Shown here: one piece after another, positions 7,366-16,574 of the stretch
Position numbering within the stretch: the stretch's first letter is position 1
Layout: every line of letters begins with the position of its first letter
Assembly (NCBI RefSeq): GCF_042682915.1
Contig: NZ_JBHUIW010000001.1
Coordinates: forward strand, 310,001-374,000
Direction: 5' to 3'
DNA length: 64,000 bases
From: Rhodoplanes azumiensis
GTDB lineage: Bacteria > Pseudomonadota > Alphaproteobacteria > Rhizobiales > Xanthobacteraceae
Position numbers and translations under genes: made by a program
The notes under the pieces: generated by a model
Told to the model about the DNA's origin: nothing
Database searches by the model: none
The model's input: the letters and a program-made list of their open reading frames with translations, nothing else

Positions 7366-8973
7366 TCAGATCGGGACGGCGGCGGGCCGGGTCATCCGCA
7401 CCCAGAAGGCCACGATCAGCCGCGACAGCGTGAAGGCCGTGAACACCGTGGTGAAGATGCCGATGATCAGGGTGAGGGCGAACCCGCGGACCGGGCCCGA
7501 GCCGAGGAAGAACAGCACCACGGCGGCGATCAGGGTCGTGATGTTGGCGTCCAGGATGGTGGCCAGCGCCCGCGCGAAGCCGGCGTCGATCGCGTTGATG
7601 GCGGAGCGGCCGCTGCGGGCCTCCTCGCGCATGCGCTCGTAGATGAGCACGTTGGCGTCGACCGCCATGCCGACGGTGAGCACGATGCCGGCGATGCCGG
7701 GCAACGTCAGCGTGGCGTTGAGCAGCGACAGGATGCCGAAGATCATCGCCACGTTCACGGCGACCGCGATGTTGGCGAACAGGCCGAGCATGCCGTAGGT
7801 GGCGAGGATGTAGACGACCACCAGGCCGGAGCCGACATAGGCGGCGATCTTGCCCTTCTCGATCGAGTCCTGGCCGAGGCCGGCACCGACGGTGCGCTCC
7901 TCGACGATGGTCAGCGGCGCCGGCAGGGCGCCGGCACGCAGCAAGATGGCGAGATCGTTGGCGCTCTCGACCGTGAAGTTGCCGGAGATCTGGCCGGAGC
8001 CGCCGAGGATCGGCTCGCGGATCACCGGGGCCGAGATCACCTCGTTGTCGAGCACGATGGCGAACGGCCGGCCGACGTTCTCCTGGGTGGTCTGGGCGAA
8101 ACGGCGGGCGCCCGTCGTGTTGAAGCGGAACGAGACGATCGGCTCGCTGGTGCGGTTGTCGAAGCCGGGCTGGGCGTCGGTGAGATCCTCGCCCGACACC
8201 ATGATGCGCTTCTCGACCAGGATCGGGGTGCGCTGGCCGCCGCGGCCCTCGTAGAGCAGCTCGTCGTCGGGCGGCACCCGGCCGGTCTGCGCCGCGTCGG
8301 CGGCGCTGTTGTTCATGTCGACCAGCCGGAAGGTGAGCTTGGCGGTCTTGCCCAGCAGATCCTTCAGGCGCGAGGGATCCTGGAGGCCGGGCACCTGCAC
8401 CAGGATGCGGTCGACGCCCTGGCGCTGGATCGACGGCTCGACCGTGCCGAGCTCGTTGACGCGACGCTCGATGATCTGGATCGACTGCTCGACCGACTGG
8501 CGGATGCGCTCCGTCATGGCCGCCTGGGTGACGGTCAGCCGGATGACGCCGTTGCCCTGGTCGGCGACGTCGACGGAGCGCTGGCCGCTACCGCCGAGGA
8601 TCCCACCGAGCGGCTGCGACAGCTCGCGCAGCTTGGTCAGCGCCTGCGGCACGTCGGCGATCTCGCGGACCCGGACCTCGACCGCGTCGCCGCGCGCCGT
8701 CAGGCCCGTGTAGCCGATCTTGGCGTCGCGCAGTGCGCGACGGACGTCGTCACGCAGATTTTCGACCTTCTCGCGGCGCACCGCGTTCGAATCGACCTCG
8801 AGCAGGATGTGCGAGCCGCCCTGCAGGTCGAGGCCGAGCACGACGTGGCGCTGCGCCCATTTGGGCCACTTGTCGACGACACTGTCGGGCAGGAAGTTCG
8901 GCACCGCGAAGAGGCAGACCAGCAACGTCCCGAGCAGGATGGCGGTCGCCTTCCACCGCGAAAAATAGAGCAT
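7366..8973 (-). CDS. secD: SecD, protein translocase subunit
   Basis: This 535-residue partner of SecF has GLDLQGGSHILLEVD near residue 50 (motif D1) and a large periplasmic domain. The C-terminal block of membrane helices contains GMAVDANVLIYERMREE, which carries the conserved Asp proposed to move protons. The length is within the normal range for alphaproteobacteria. It lies in the order yajC, secD, secF on the minus strand, with about 90 bp after yajC. Confidence 0.97.
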   Translation of the reverse strand: MLYFSRWKATAILLGTLLVCLFAVPNFLPDSVVDKWPKWAQRHVVLGLDLQGGSHILLEVDSNAVRREKVENLRDDVRRALRDAKIGYTGLTARGDAVEVRVREIADVPQALTKLRELSQPLGGILGGSGQRSVDVADQGNGVIRLTVTQAAMTERIRQSVEQSIQIIERRVNELGTVEPSIQRQGVDRILVQVPGLQDPSRLKDLLGKTAKLTFRLVDMNNSAADAAQTGRVPPDDELLYEGRGGQRTPILVEKRIMVSGEDLTDAQPGFDNRTSEPIVSFRFNTTGARRFAQTTQENVGRPFAIVLDNEVISAPVIREPILGGSGQISGNFTVESANDLAILLRAGALPAPLTIVEERTVGAGLGQDSIEKGKIAAYVGSGLVVVYILATYGMLGLFANIAVAVNVAMIFGILSLLNATLTLPGIAGIVLTVGMAVDANVLIYERMREEARSGRSAINAIDAGFARALATILDANITTLIAAVVLFFLGSGPVRGFALTLIIGIFTTVFTAFTLSRLIVAFWVRMTRPAAVPI

Positions 8974-9063
8974 TGGCCTCGAGTTCCCGATTGGCGCCTG
9001 TCGGCGGGATGGGCGTGACGGGCCGCGACGTTCCGAACGTCACGCCGGTGCGACGTGCGCAGG

Positions 9064-9411
9064 TCAGCCCGGCTTGACCACCTCGTCCTTCACGGGCTCG
9101 CCCTTGGCCCGCACCTCGGCCACCATGGCGCGGATCTGGCGTGCCCGGACGCCGTCCGCAAGCTCGATCTCGATCTCGTTGTCGTCGATCACCTTGGTGA
9201 CCTTGGCGACGATACCGCCCGAGGTGACGACGCTGTCGCCGCGACGGACGTTCTTGATCATCTCCTGGTGCTGCTTGGCGCGCTTCTGCTGCGGCCGCAG
9301 GATGAGGAAATACATGATCACGAAGATGAGGATGAACGGCAGCAGCGACATCATCATCTCGGTGCCGCTCGTCGCTGCGGCGGCCTGGGCATAGGCGGGC
9401 GTCACGAACAT
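9064..9411 (-). CDS. yajC: YajC, Sec translocase accessory subunit
   Basis: This 115-residue single-span membrane protein associates with SecDF. The N-terminal helix (MMMSLLPFILIFVIMYFLIL) is followed by the family signature RPQQKRAKQHQEMI and the GDSVVTSGGIVAKVTKV beta domain. The start at 9411 (MFVTPAYAQA) has AAGGAG ten bases upstream. An upstream in-frame extension is Pro/Arg-rich noise. It is the first gene of the Sec operon and diverges from the DUF815 gene, with about 240 bp of shared upstream DNA. Confidence 0.95.
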   Translation of the reverse strand: MFVTPAYAQAAAATSGTEMMMSLLPFILIFVIMYFLILRPQQKRAKQHQEMIKNVRRGDSVVTSGGIVAKVTKVIDDNEIEIELADGVRARQIRAMVAEVRAKGEPVKDEVVKPG

Positions 9412-9649
9412 CGACTTGGTGCTCCTTCGGAAACCGGACAGCCCCGGAGGCCCGGTGGTCTGCACGGGCCGGGGCGAAAAACCGCCGGGACTATACCGGG
9501 GGGGCCGTCGATTGCAACGGCGCGTCACGGGTCTTCCTGTCACGGCAGCGGGTTGCATCGCGCCCTGCGCCGAACGCAGAGCCGAGCGGTGGCCCGCCTT
9601 GCGGCGACGCCCGCCCCCCGGTATGGGGAACCCCCCGGAGCCGGACGCC

Positions 9650-10567
9650 ATGCATCATCCTGCCGATCAGCCTGCCACATCTGCCCCTGCCACCTCCCCG
9701 ACCACCAGGGACGCCCTGCTGGAACGCATCGCGGCGGCGCTGGAGCGGCTCGCGCCGCCCGCCCCCTCGGCGCCCGACATGAGCGTCGCCGAGGCCTTCG
9801 TGTGGCAGCCGGAGGGCCGCCGCCTCGCCCCGGTGCCGCACGTCAACCGGGTCGACATGTCGCTCCTGTGCGGCATCGACAACGTCCGCGACCAGCTGCT
9901 CGCCAACACCGAACGCTTCGCCCGCGGCCTACCGGCCAACAATGCGCTCCTGTGGGGCGCCCGCGGCATGGGCAAGTCGTCGCTGGTCAAGGCCGTCCAC
10001 GCCGGCGTCAACGCGGCGCTCGGGGCCAAGGCCGGGACGCTGAAGCTGATCGAGATCCACCGCGAGGACATCGAGAGCCTGCCCGACCTGATGGGCCTCC
10101 TGCGCGCCGCGCCCGCGTGCCGGTTCATCGTGTTCTGCGACGACCTCTCCTTCGATGCCGCCGACACCTCCTACAAGTCGCTCAAGGCCGTGCTCGAAGG
10201 CGGCATCGAGGGCCGGCCCGAGAACGTGATTCTCTACGCGACCTCCAACCGCCGGCACCTGCTGCCGCGCGACATGATGGAGAACGAGCGCGCCACCGCG
10301 ATCAATCCGGGCGAGGCGATCGAGGAGAAGGTGTCGTTGTCGGACCGCTTCGGCCTGTGGCTCGGCTTCCACCGCTGCAGCCAGGACGAGTATCTCGCCA
10401 TGGTGCAGGGCTACGTCGACCACCACAAAATCCCGATCGCCGCCGACGCGCTGCGCCGCGAGGCGCTGGAGTGGGCGACGACGCGCGGCTCGCGCTCCGG
10501 CCGCGTCGCCTGGCAGTTCATCCAGGATCTGGCCGGCCGGCTCGCGGTGACGCTGAGCGAGACGTGA
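9650..10567 (+). CDS. DUF815 AAA-type ATPase
   Basis: This 305-residue protein has a Pro/Ala-rich N-terminus, a coiled region, and a P-loop domain with Walker A GARGMGKSS (103-111), Walker B CRFIVFCDDLSF (about 148-159) and a sensor-like LYATSNRRHLLPRDM. DUF815 proteins are AAA ATPases of unknown function, regularly found beside yajC in Hyphomicrobiales. I chose the ATG at 9650 because GGAG precedes it. An upstream in-frame ATG at 9623 would add nine residues. The gene is convergent with nlpD, with a strong hairpin between. Confidence 0.85.
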   Translation: MHHPADQPATSAPATSPTTRDALLERIAAALERLAPPAPSAPDMSVAEAFVWQPEGRRLAPVPHVNRVDMSLLCGIDNVRDQLLANTERFARGLPANNALLWGARGMGKSSLVKAVHAGVNAALGAKAGTLKLIEIHREDIESLPDLMGLLRAAPACRFIVFCDDLSFDAADTSYKSLKAVLEGGIEGRPENVILYATSNRRHLLPRDMMENERATAINPGEAIEEKVSLSDRFGLWLGFHRCSQDEYLAMVQGYVDHHKIPIAADALRREALEWATTRGSRSGRVAWQFIQDLAGRLAVTLSET

Positions 10568-10630
10568 CGCCCCCCCCCGGAGGGGCCGGGGGCTTCCCTC
10601 TCTCCGCGGGCGGGGAGCGACTCGAAACGC

Positions 10631-10656
10631 CGATGCCCGGCGCTGGCCGGGCATCG
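10631..10656. terminator. 10-bp perfect hairpin between DUF815 and nlpD
   Basis: CGATGCCCGG (10631-10640) pairs perfectly with CCGGGCATCG (10647-10656) across a 6-nt loop, in the gap between two convergent genes. There is no U-run, so it may act as a 3' end stabiliser for both. Confidence 0.45.
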
Positions 10657-10692
10657 CAGTGAAGACGGTCGTTCGCGATCGCGGCGCCCGGC

Positions 10693-12216
10693 TCACGCGC
10701 CGGGCAGATGCGGCACCGGATCGACGGGCGCCGAGCCCTTGCGGATCTCGAAGTGGAGCTGCGGCGCCGAGACCGATCCGGTCTGGCCCGACTTGGCGAT
10801 CACCTGGCCACGCCGCACTTGGTCGTTGCGCTTCACCAACAGCTCGCTGTTGTGCGCGTAGGCGGTGACGAAGCCGTTGGCGTGGCGGATCAGCACCAGA
10901 TTGCCGTAGCCCTTCAGCTCGCTGCCCGCATAGGCGACGATGCCGTCCTCGGCGGCCCGCACCGCGGTGCCTTCCGGCACGGCGAGATTGATCCCGTCGT
11001 TCTGCTGCCCGTTCGTCTTGCCGAAGCCGGCGATGACCCGGCCCTTCACGGGCCAGCGGAACGACAGCGCGCCGTTGCGCGCCTCGCGGTCGTCGTCGAC
11101 CGGCGGATCGGCAACGCTGGTGCGATGAACCGAGGCGGTCGCTTGCGGCTCGAGCGAGGCGAGCTTGGTCTGCTGCGGGGCCGGCGCCGGCGGCGGCACG
11201 GCCGGTGGCGCCGCGGCGGTGCGGCTCGGCGCGGGCGGCGGTGCGACCGGCGCCTGGGCGGCCGGCGGCGCCGCGGCGACCGGCGGCGGCGGCGGCACGA
11301 AGGCGGTGCGGCCGCCGCGACCGGGGATCACCAGGCGATCGCCGAGCTTGAGCATCGCGTGCGGCTGGATGTTGTTGGCGGCGGCGAGGTCGCCGATCTT
11401 GACCTGATAGCGCTTCGAGATGCCGATCATCGTGTCGCCCGGACCGACGACATGGACCGTTCCGGCCGCGGTGCGCGGGCCGGGCGCCGACGCCGGCTGC
11501 ACGGCCGGGGCCGCGGCCGTCGGCGCGGCGGCGGCGGTCGACGGGCCCGCATAACGCGGGATCACGAGGCGGCGCCCGGCGTGGAGCGTGGCGGTCGGAG
11601 CGAGGCCGTTCGCCTCGGCGATCACATTGGCCGGCACGCCGTAGCGCTTCGACAGCGAGGCGAAGGAATCGCCCGGCGCCACCGTAACGGGGGTGCCGCC
11701 CTCCCACTGCCAGCCCGGCGCCGCCGCGGTCATCGGCTTCGCGGTCTGCAGGCGCGGCACCGCGCCGGTGACATCGGCCGAGGCGACGCGCTCGTAGGCG
11801 GGCTGTGGCGCCGCGGCTTGGGACGGCTGGTAGGAGCCGAGGCCGCGCCCGCCCCCGGCGACCCCGCCGCCGGCGACGGCCCCCTGATGCGAGGCGGGCG
11901 GCGCTCCGTAGGACACCGGTGCGCCATAGGACGCGTAGTTCGGGGAAGACGCCGAAGGAGGCGGCAGCGGCTGCGCCGCCACGGGCTGTCCGAGCGGTCG
12001 CGAATCGACGCGCCCGACCGGAGCACGCTGCCCGCCCGACACCGAGCCGGTGGTCTCGTAAGACGGACGGCCACCGCCCGCATAAGGATTCTGGAGGGGG
12101 CTTTCCGCGAGTCGCGTCGAGTCGGTGCTGCAGTTCGCCACGCCGAAGCCGACCATGAGCAGGACCAGCACCCGCGACACGCAGTACGGGCTCGACGACT
12201 CGACGATCGTACGCAT
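10693..12216 (-). CDS. nlpD: NlpD-like protein: two LysM domains and a degenerate LytM/M23 domain
   Basis: This 507-residue envelope protein has a hydrophobic N-terminus ending GVANC (Cys29), a possible but non-canonical lipobox. A Pro/Ala-rich linker follows, then LysM 1 (GDSFASLSKRYGVPANVI) and LysM 2 (GDTMIGISKRYQVKIGDL), another Pro/Ala linker, and a C-terminal LytM domain. The zinc ligands of active M23 peptidases are altered: NDGIN replaces the usual His-containing motif and QLHFE replaces HLHFE. As with E. coli NlpD, the likely job is to activate cell-wall amidases at division and not to cut peptidoglycan itself. I preferred the ATG at 12216. Confidence 0.88.
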   Translation of the reverse strand: MRTIVESSSPYCVSRVLVLLMVGFGVANCSTDSTRLAESPLQNPYAGGGRPSYETTGSVSGGQRAPVGRVDSRPLGQPVAAQPLPPPSASSPNYASYGAPVSYGAPPASHQGAVAGGGVAGGGRGLGSYQPSQAAAPQPAYERVASADVTGAVPRLQTAKPMTAAAPGWQWEGGTPVTVAPGDSFASLSKRYGVPANVIAEANGLAPTATLHAGRRLVIPRYAGPSTAAAAPTAAAPAVQPASAPGPRTAAGTVHVVGPGDTMIGISKRYQVKIGDLAAANNIQPHAMLKLGDRLVIPGRGGRTAFVPPPPPVAAAPPAAQAPVAPPPAPSRTAAAPPAVPPPAPAPQQTKLASLEPQATASVHRTSVADPPVDDDREARNGALSFRWPVKGRVIAGFGKTNGQQNDGINLAVPEGTAVRAAEDGIVAYAGSELKGYGNLVLIRHANGFVTAYAHNSELLVKRNDQVRRGQVIAKSGQTGSVSAPQLHFEIRKGSAPVDPVPHLPGA

Positions 12217-12466
12217 CGGCTCACTCACTCTACGCGACGGACACACACGGAGACGCGCCCGATTAAGCACCGAGCGAGTAAAGATTGATTTAACCCTCGC
12301 GCTCCCCGAAAGACGTTTCCTTTACGATTACAATGGAAGTTTGCGCTGTTCCGCCCGTATGTTGGCAACGGCGTGCGGGGTCGTCCGCTGGTCTGGCACG
12401 AAAATCAGTTCTTCTTTTGTTCTTCTCGGCGTTAACTGTACCGACACATGATCACGACCTGTGGCA

Positions 12467-13230
12467 TCACGCCTTGAGGCGATAGCCGGTGCGGAAGATC
12501 CACGCGATGGTTGCGAGGCAGGCGCCGAGGAACACCAGCGTCATCGCGAGACTCACGCCGACATGGACATCGGCGGTCTCGAAGAAGGCCCAGCGGAAGC
12601 CCGAGATCAGGTACACGACCGGATTGAACAGCGCCACGGTCTGCCACGCCGGCGGGAGCACCGAGATCGAGTAGAACGTCCCGCCCAGGAAGGTCAGCGG
12701 CGTGATGACGAGCAGCGGCACCAGCTGGAGCTTCTCGAAGCCGTCGGCCCAGATGCCGATGACGAAGCCGAGCAGACTGAACGTCACGGCGGTCAGCACC
12801 AGGAAGACGAGCATCCAGACGGGATGCGCGATCTCGAGTGGCACGAACAGCCCGGCCGTGGCGAGCACGATCAGGCCGAGGATGATCGACTTGGTCGCCG
12901 CCGCCCCGACATAGCCGAGCACGATCTCGCCGGAGGAGACCGGCGCCGAGAGGATCTCGTAGATGGTCCCGGTGAAGCGTGGGAAGTAGATGCCGAACGA
13001 GGCGTTGGCGACGCTCTGGGTGAGCAGCAGGAGCATGATCAGCCCCGGCACGATGAAGGCGCCGTACTGAACCCCCTCGATCTCGGTGATGCGCGAGCCG
13101 ATCGCCGCGCCGAACACGACGAAGTAGAGCGACGTCGAGAGCACCGGCGACACGATGCTCTGCAGCAGCGTGCGCCCGGTGCGCGACATCTCGAACACGT
13201 AGATGGCGCGCACCGCCCGAAAGTTGCTGA

Positions 13231-13234
<4 letters not shown>
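12467..13234 (-). CDS. ABC-2 type permease, YadH-like
   Basis: This 255-residue protein has six membrane segments and the ABC-2 layout. It closely follows the E. coli YadH pattern: SLYFVVFGAAIGSRI near residue 35, YGAFIVPGLIMLLLL near 60, and PLTFLGGTFYSISVLPP followed by NPVVYLISGFRW near 200. Its start ATG overlaps the stop of the ATPase gene as ATGA, so the two are translationally coupled. The substrate is unknown. Family members export drugs, lipids or polysaccharides. Confidence 0.9.
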
Positions 13235-14190
<956 letters not shown>

Positions 14191-14543
14191 TGGGCGGGCA
14201 CGGGCTCCGGCCGGACGGGGGACGACGGCGCGGCGCAGCCGCCGGCGACATATCGGCACGCCCCCGCGCCGCGGCAACCCCGAGCGGAACGGCCATGCCG
14301 AGGTGTGGCGGCAGCGATACACAGGGTCCGTCGCCTGAAACTCGTTCTGTCGCCTCACGCGCGTGGCGATTACCGCCCAGTTTCAACAGAATTTACGCGA
14401 GAGACATGCAACCGGTGATACACTGATCCGGTCGAGCGTGACCCATCGATACAATTTGTGGTAATTCAAGACTACTGTTGCGATTTGGTCGCGCGCAGCG
14501 ATCAGGCCGACGACCCGTTTAGAACGCCGAATTCGGTGACCCG
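14191..14543. other. 353-bp divergent upstream region of the ABC exporter and the PilZ gene
   Basis: I see no gene here. The right half (about 14380-14500) is AT-richer than its surroundings and contains an imperfect dyad ACCGG-N12-CCGGT (14411-14432). Promoters for both flanking genes are expected here, but no clear -35/-10 pair stands out. Confidence 0.5.
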
Positions 14544-14876
14544 ATGGCCATTGAAAAGAGATCGGAAGTCCGCGTCACGTTCACGGACGGGTATCCGGCT
14601 CGGATGTATGGCATCGACGGAACCTGGCAGCGCGCTTGCCTGGTTCTCGACGTCTCGAAGAGCGGGGCGCAGATCGCCGTCGACGGGGCTCTCGAGGGAC
14701 TGCAGCTCGAGGAGTTCTTTCTCGCGCTCTCCACGCTCGGTCATGCCCATCGTCGCTGCCGGTTGAAGTGGCTGAACGGCGGCCTGCTCGGCGTGATGTT
14801 CGTCACGACCGTGACCAAGCCCAAGCGCAGAGCGGCACCCGGCCCGAACACGCCGCCCCGGGCCGTATCGTCGTGA
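14544..14876 (+). CDS. single-domain PilZ protein, c-di-GMP receptor
   Basis: This 110-residue protein is one PilZ domain. It keeps both ligand motifs: RSEVR (RxxxR, residues 6-10) and DVSKSG (DxSxxG, residues 36-41), so c-di-GMP binding is expected. The C-terminal tail is Lys/Arg/Pro rich. Its target is unknown; stand-alone PilZ proteins act on motility, polysaccharide synthesis or envelope machinery. It is convergent with pcm, and its stop is 15 bp from the end of pcm. A diguanylate cyclase is encoded at 31.6-32.8 kb. Confidence 0.85.
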   Translation: MAIEKRSEVRVTFTDGYPARMYGIDGTWQRACLVLDVSKSGAQIAVDGALEGLQLEEFFLALSTLGHAHRRCRLKWLNGGLLGVMFVTTVTKPKRRAAPGPNTPPRAVSS

Positions 14877-14891
14877 CGATCGGGCCGACGG

Positions 14892-15545
14892 CTACAGCTC
14901 CCTGGCCCGTCCCGGCAGCAGCGGCACGAAGCGGACGCCGATGAAATTCTCGCGAAAGAGGCCGCTCGGCGTCTTGGTCAGCCGCACGATGATCTGGGCG
15001 CCGTCCTGCGGCCCGAGCGGCAGCACCATGACGCCACCGTCGGCGAGCTGATCGACCAGCGCGCGCGGAATCGATTCGGCTGCCGCCGTCACGATGATCC
15101 TGTCGTAGGGCGCCTCCTCCGGCACCCCGGCGAGCCCGTCGCCGACCACCACCGTGATGGTGTCGTAGCCGAGCGCCGCGAATCGCGCCCGTGCCTGCTC
15201 GGCGAGCGTGCGATAGCGCTCGATCGTCACCACCCGGGCGGCGAGCCGCGACAGCACGGCGGCCTGATAGCCCGAGCCGGTGCCGACCTCGAGCACCTTG
15301 TGCTCCGGCGCGAGCGAGAGCCGCTCGGTCATGTAGGCGACCACGTAGGGCTGGCTGATCGTCTGGCCACAGTCGATCGGCATCGCGTGGTCCGCATAGG
15401 CGACCGCGGCGTCCTCGGCCCGCACGAAGTTCTCGCGCGGAACTTCTTCCATGGCGCGCAGCACGGCCGGATCGGCGATGCCGCGGCGGCGCAGACCAAG
15501 GAGAAACTCCATCGGGCCGATCCTCCGATCGGCGAGCCTCGTCAT
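14892..15545 (-). CDS. pcm: protein-L-isoaspartate O-methyltransferase
   Basis: This 217-residue SAM-dependent enzyme repairs isoaspartyl residues in damaged proteins. Residues 25-60 include MEEVPRENFV and YADHAMPIDCGQTISQPYVV, the substrate-binding signature. LEVGTGSGYQAAVLSRL is the SAM-binding motif I. The length is normal. The start at 15545 has AAGGAA about 11 bases upstream. A longer frame upstream lacks homology. Order with surE and nlpD is the usual protein-repair and stationary-phase cluster, here broken up by extra genes. Confidence 0.93.
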   Translation of the reverse strand: MTRLADRRIGPMEFLLGLRRRGIADPAVLRAMEEVPRENFVRAEDAAVAYADHAMPIDCGQTISQPYVVAYMTERLSLAPEHKVLEVGTGSGYQAAVLSRLAARVVTIERYRTLAEQARARFAALGYDTITVVVGDGLAGVPEEAPYDRIIVTAAAESIPRALVDQLADGGVMVLPLGPQDGAQIIVRLTKTPSGLFRENFIGVRFVPLLPGRAREL

Positions 15546-16006
15546 CGCACTCGCGTTCCTTCGGACGCTCGCACGCGGCACACTGGACGCAGGGCCCTTC
15601 GGCCGGCCGGCAGGTGCGGGGTTGCGGCCACCGCCAATTTGCCCCATTCACGCCTTACCAACCATAGCACCTGCGCTAGCCTGGGCAGGTTACGAAATTC
15701 TCACCCGCGAGGAACCAAACGCGCCCGCGCGGATTGGTTGACGGGGTCGTTCGTGCGATCCATCGGCCGGTACGAGACTGCCTTCGGGTCCGTCTCTGCG
15801 AGTGCGCCCTCCGGCGCGTGCTCGGGAGCCGGCATCGGGGCTGGGCGAGAATCGAGCCCGGACGATGCGCGTAAGACGTTCGCACGGCACGGTTCGCACG
15901 ACGCGGTTCGCACGACGCGGTTCGCAAGACAGGGTTCGCACAACACGGTTCGCAATACACGCGGTCCATCCGAGGGGGGCGGATCGCATCACAGGACGGA
16001 GCAACA
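15546..16006. other. 461-bp divergent region between pcm and the response regulator
   Basis: I see no gene here. The main content is a block of six 14-bp direct repeats (15878-15961) directly upstream of the response regulator. The left part is the upstream region of pcm. Confidence 0.6.
15878..15961. repeat. six 14-bp direct repeats (iterons) with invariant GTTCGCA
   Basis: Six units start at 15878, 15892, 15906, 15920, 15934 and 15948. Every one begins GTTCGCA and continues with a variable 7-mer (for example CGACGCG). The exact 14-bp period is not a multiple of three, so the tract is not coding. It ends 45 bp before the response regulator start codon, where a promoter or operator would lie. 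Confidence 0.95.
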
Positions 16007-16393
16007 ATGGACAAGGCTGACGCGGCCGCCGATTCGAAGAACATCCTCGTCGTCGAGGACGAGATCATGATCCGGATGCTGCTCGAGGACATGCTCGGCG
16101 ATCTCGGATACACGGTCGCAGGTGCGGTCGGCCGGATCGACGACGCGATCAAGCTCGCCAGGACCGGCGACTTCGACATGGCGATTCTCGACGTCAACCT
16201 CGCCGGCCAGACCGTCAGCCCGGTCGCCGAGATTCTCGAGGAGCGCGGCCTGCCCTTCGTCTTCGCCACCGGCTACGGCGAGCGCGGCCTCCCCGAAAAA
16301 TTCATGAACCGCCCGACCCTGCAGAAGCCCTTCCAGCAGGACAACCTCGGCAAGATCCTCGCGCAGGCCTTCGAGCGCGCCGCCGTGGTGTGA
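16007..16393 (+). CDS. single-domain response regulator, FATGUY type
   Basis: This 128-residue receiver domain has no output domain. The acidic pair is in VVEDE (residues 16-18), the phospho-acceptor is Asp62 in AILDVNL, and the conserved Lys is in LQKPF near residue 106. The motif PFVFATGYGERGLP is the hallmark of the alphaproteobacterial FATGUY family, whose members work with HWE/HisKA_2 kinases and can tune the PhyR/EcfG general stress response. GGAG lies 7 bases before the ATG. The gene stands alone, follows six 14-bp iterons and ends in a strong terminator. Confidence 0.9.
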   Translation: MDKADAAADSKNILVVEDEIMIRMLLEDMLGDLGYTVAGAVGRIDDAIKLARTGDFDMAILDVNLAGQTVSPVAEILEERGLPFVFATGYGERGLPEKFMNRPTLQKPFQQDNLGKILAQAFERAAVV

Positions 16394-16423
16394 GCACCCG
16401 AGCAGCACGTGGCGGAGACACAA

Positions 16424-16451
16424 ACGGGGCGCCGCGGCGCCCCGTTTTTTG
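16424..16451 (+). terminator. intrinsic terminator of the response regulator gene
   Basis: ACGGGGCGCC-GC-GGCGCCCCGT is a perfect palindrome followed directly by TTTTT, 30 bp after the stop codon. Confidence 0.9.
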
Positions 16452-16475
16452 TCGGCACGCCGGTATCGCCTCGGC

Positions 16476-16520
16476 GTCATCCCGGGGCGCGGACCGTCAG
16501 GTCCGCGAGCCCGGGACGAC
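16476..16520. repeat. palindromic intergenic repeat, family A copy 1
   Basis: A 45-bp near-palindrome opens GTCATCCCGGGGCGCGGACC and closes with its complement GGTCCGCG...CCCGGGACGAC. It shares its outer arms (GTCaTyCCGGGGCGCG) with copies near 17.4 kb and 56.8 kb. This resembles the REP-like elements common in Hyphomicrobiales. Confidence 0.75.
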
Positions 16521-16574
16521 CAGGCAAATTGCAGAGTGACTCGGATGAAGGCACGTCCGTGCAGCGGGCGCGTC

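Noticed and set aside
12130..12216. Firm assignment of the NlpD-like protein as a lipoprotein
   Set aside because: The Cys is preceded by Asn (GVANC), which is not a standard lipobox residue, so this is left open.
15878..15961. CRISPR-like regular repeats
   Set aside because: Units of 14 bp with no long spacers and no cas genes do not fit a CRISPR array; they are direct iterons.
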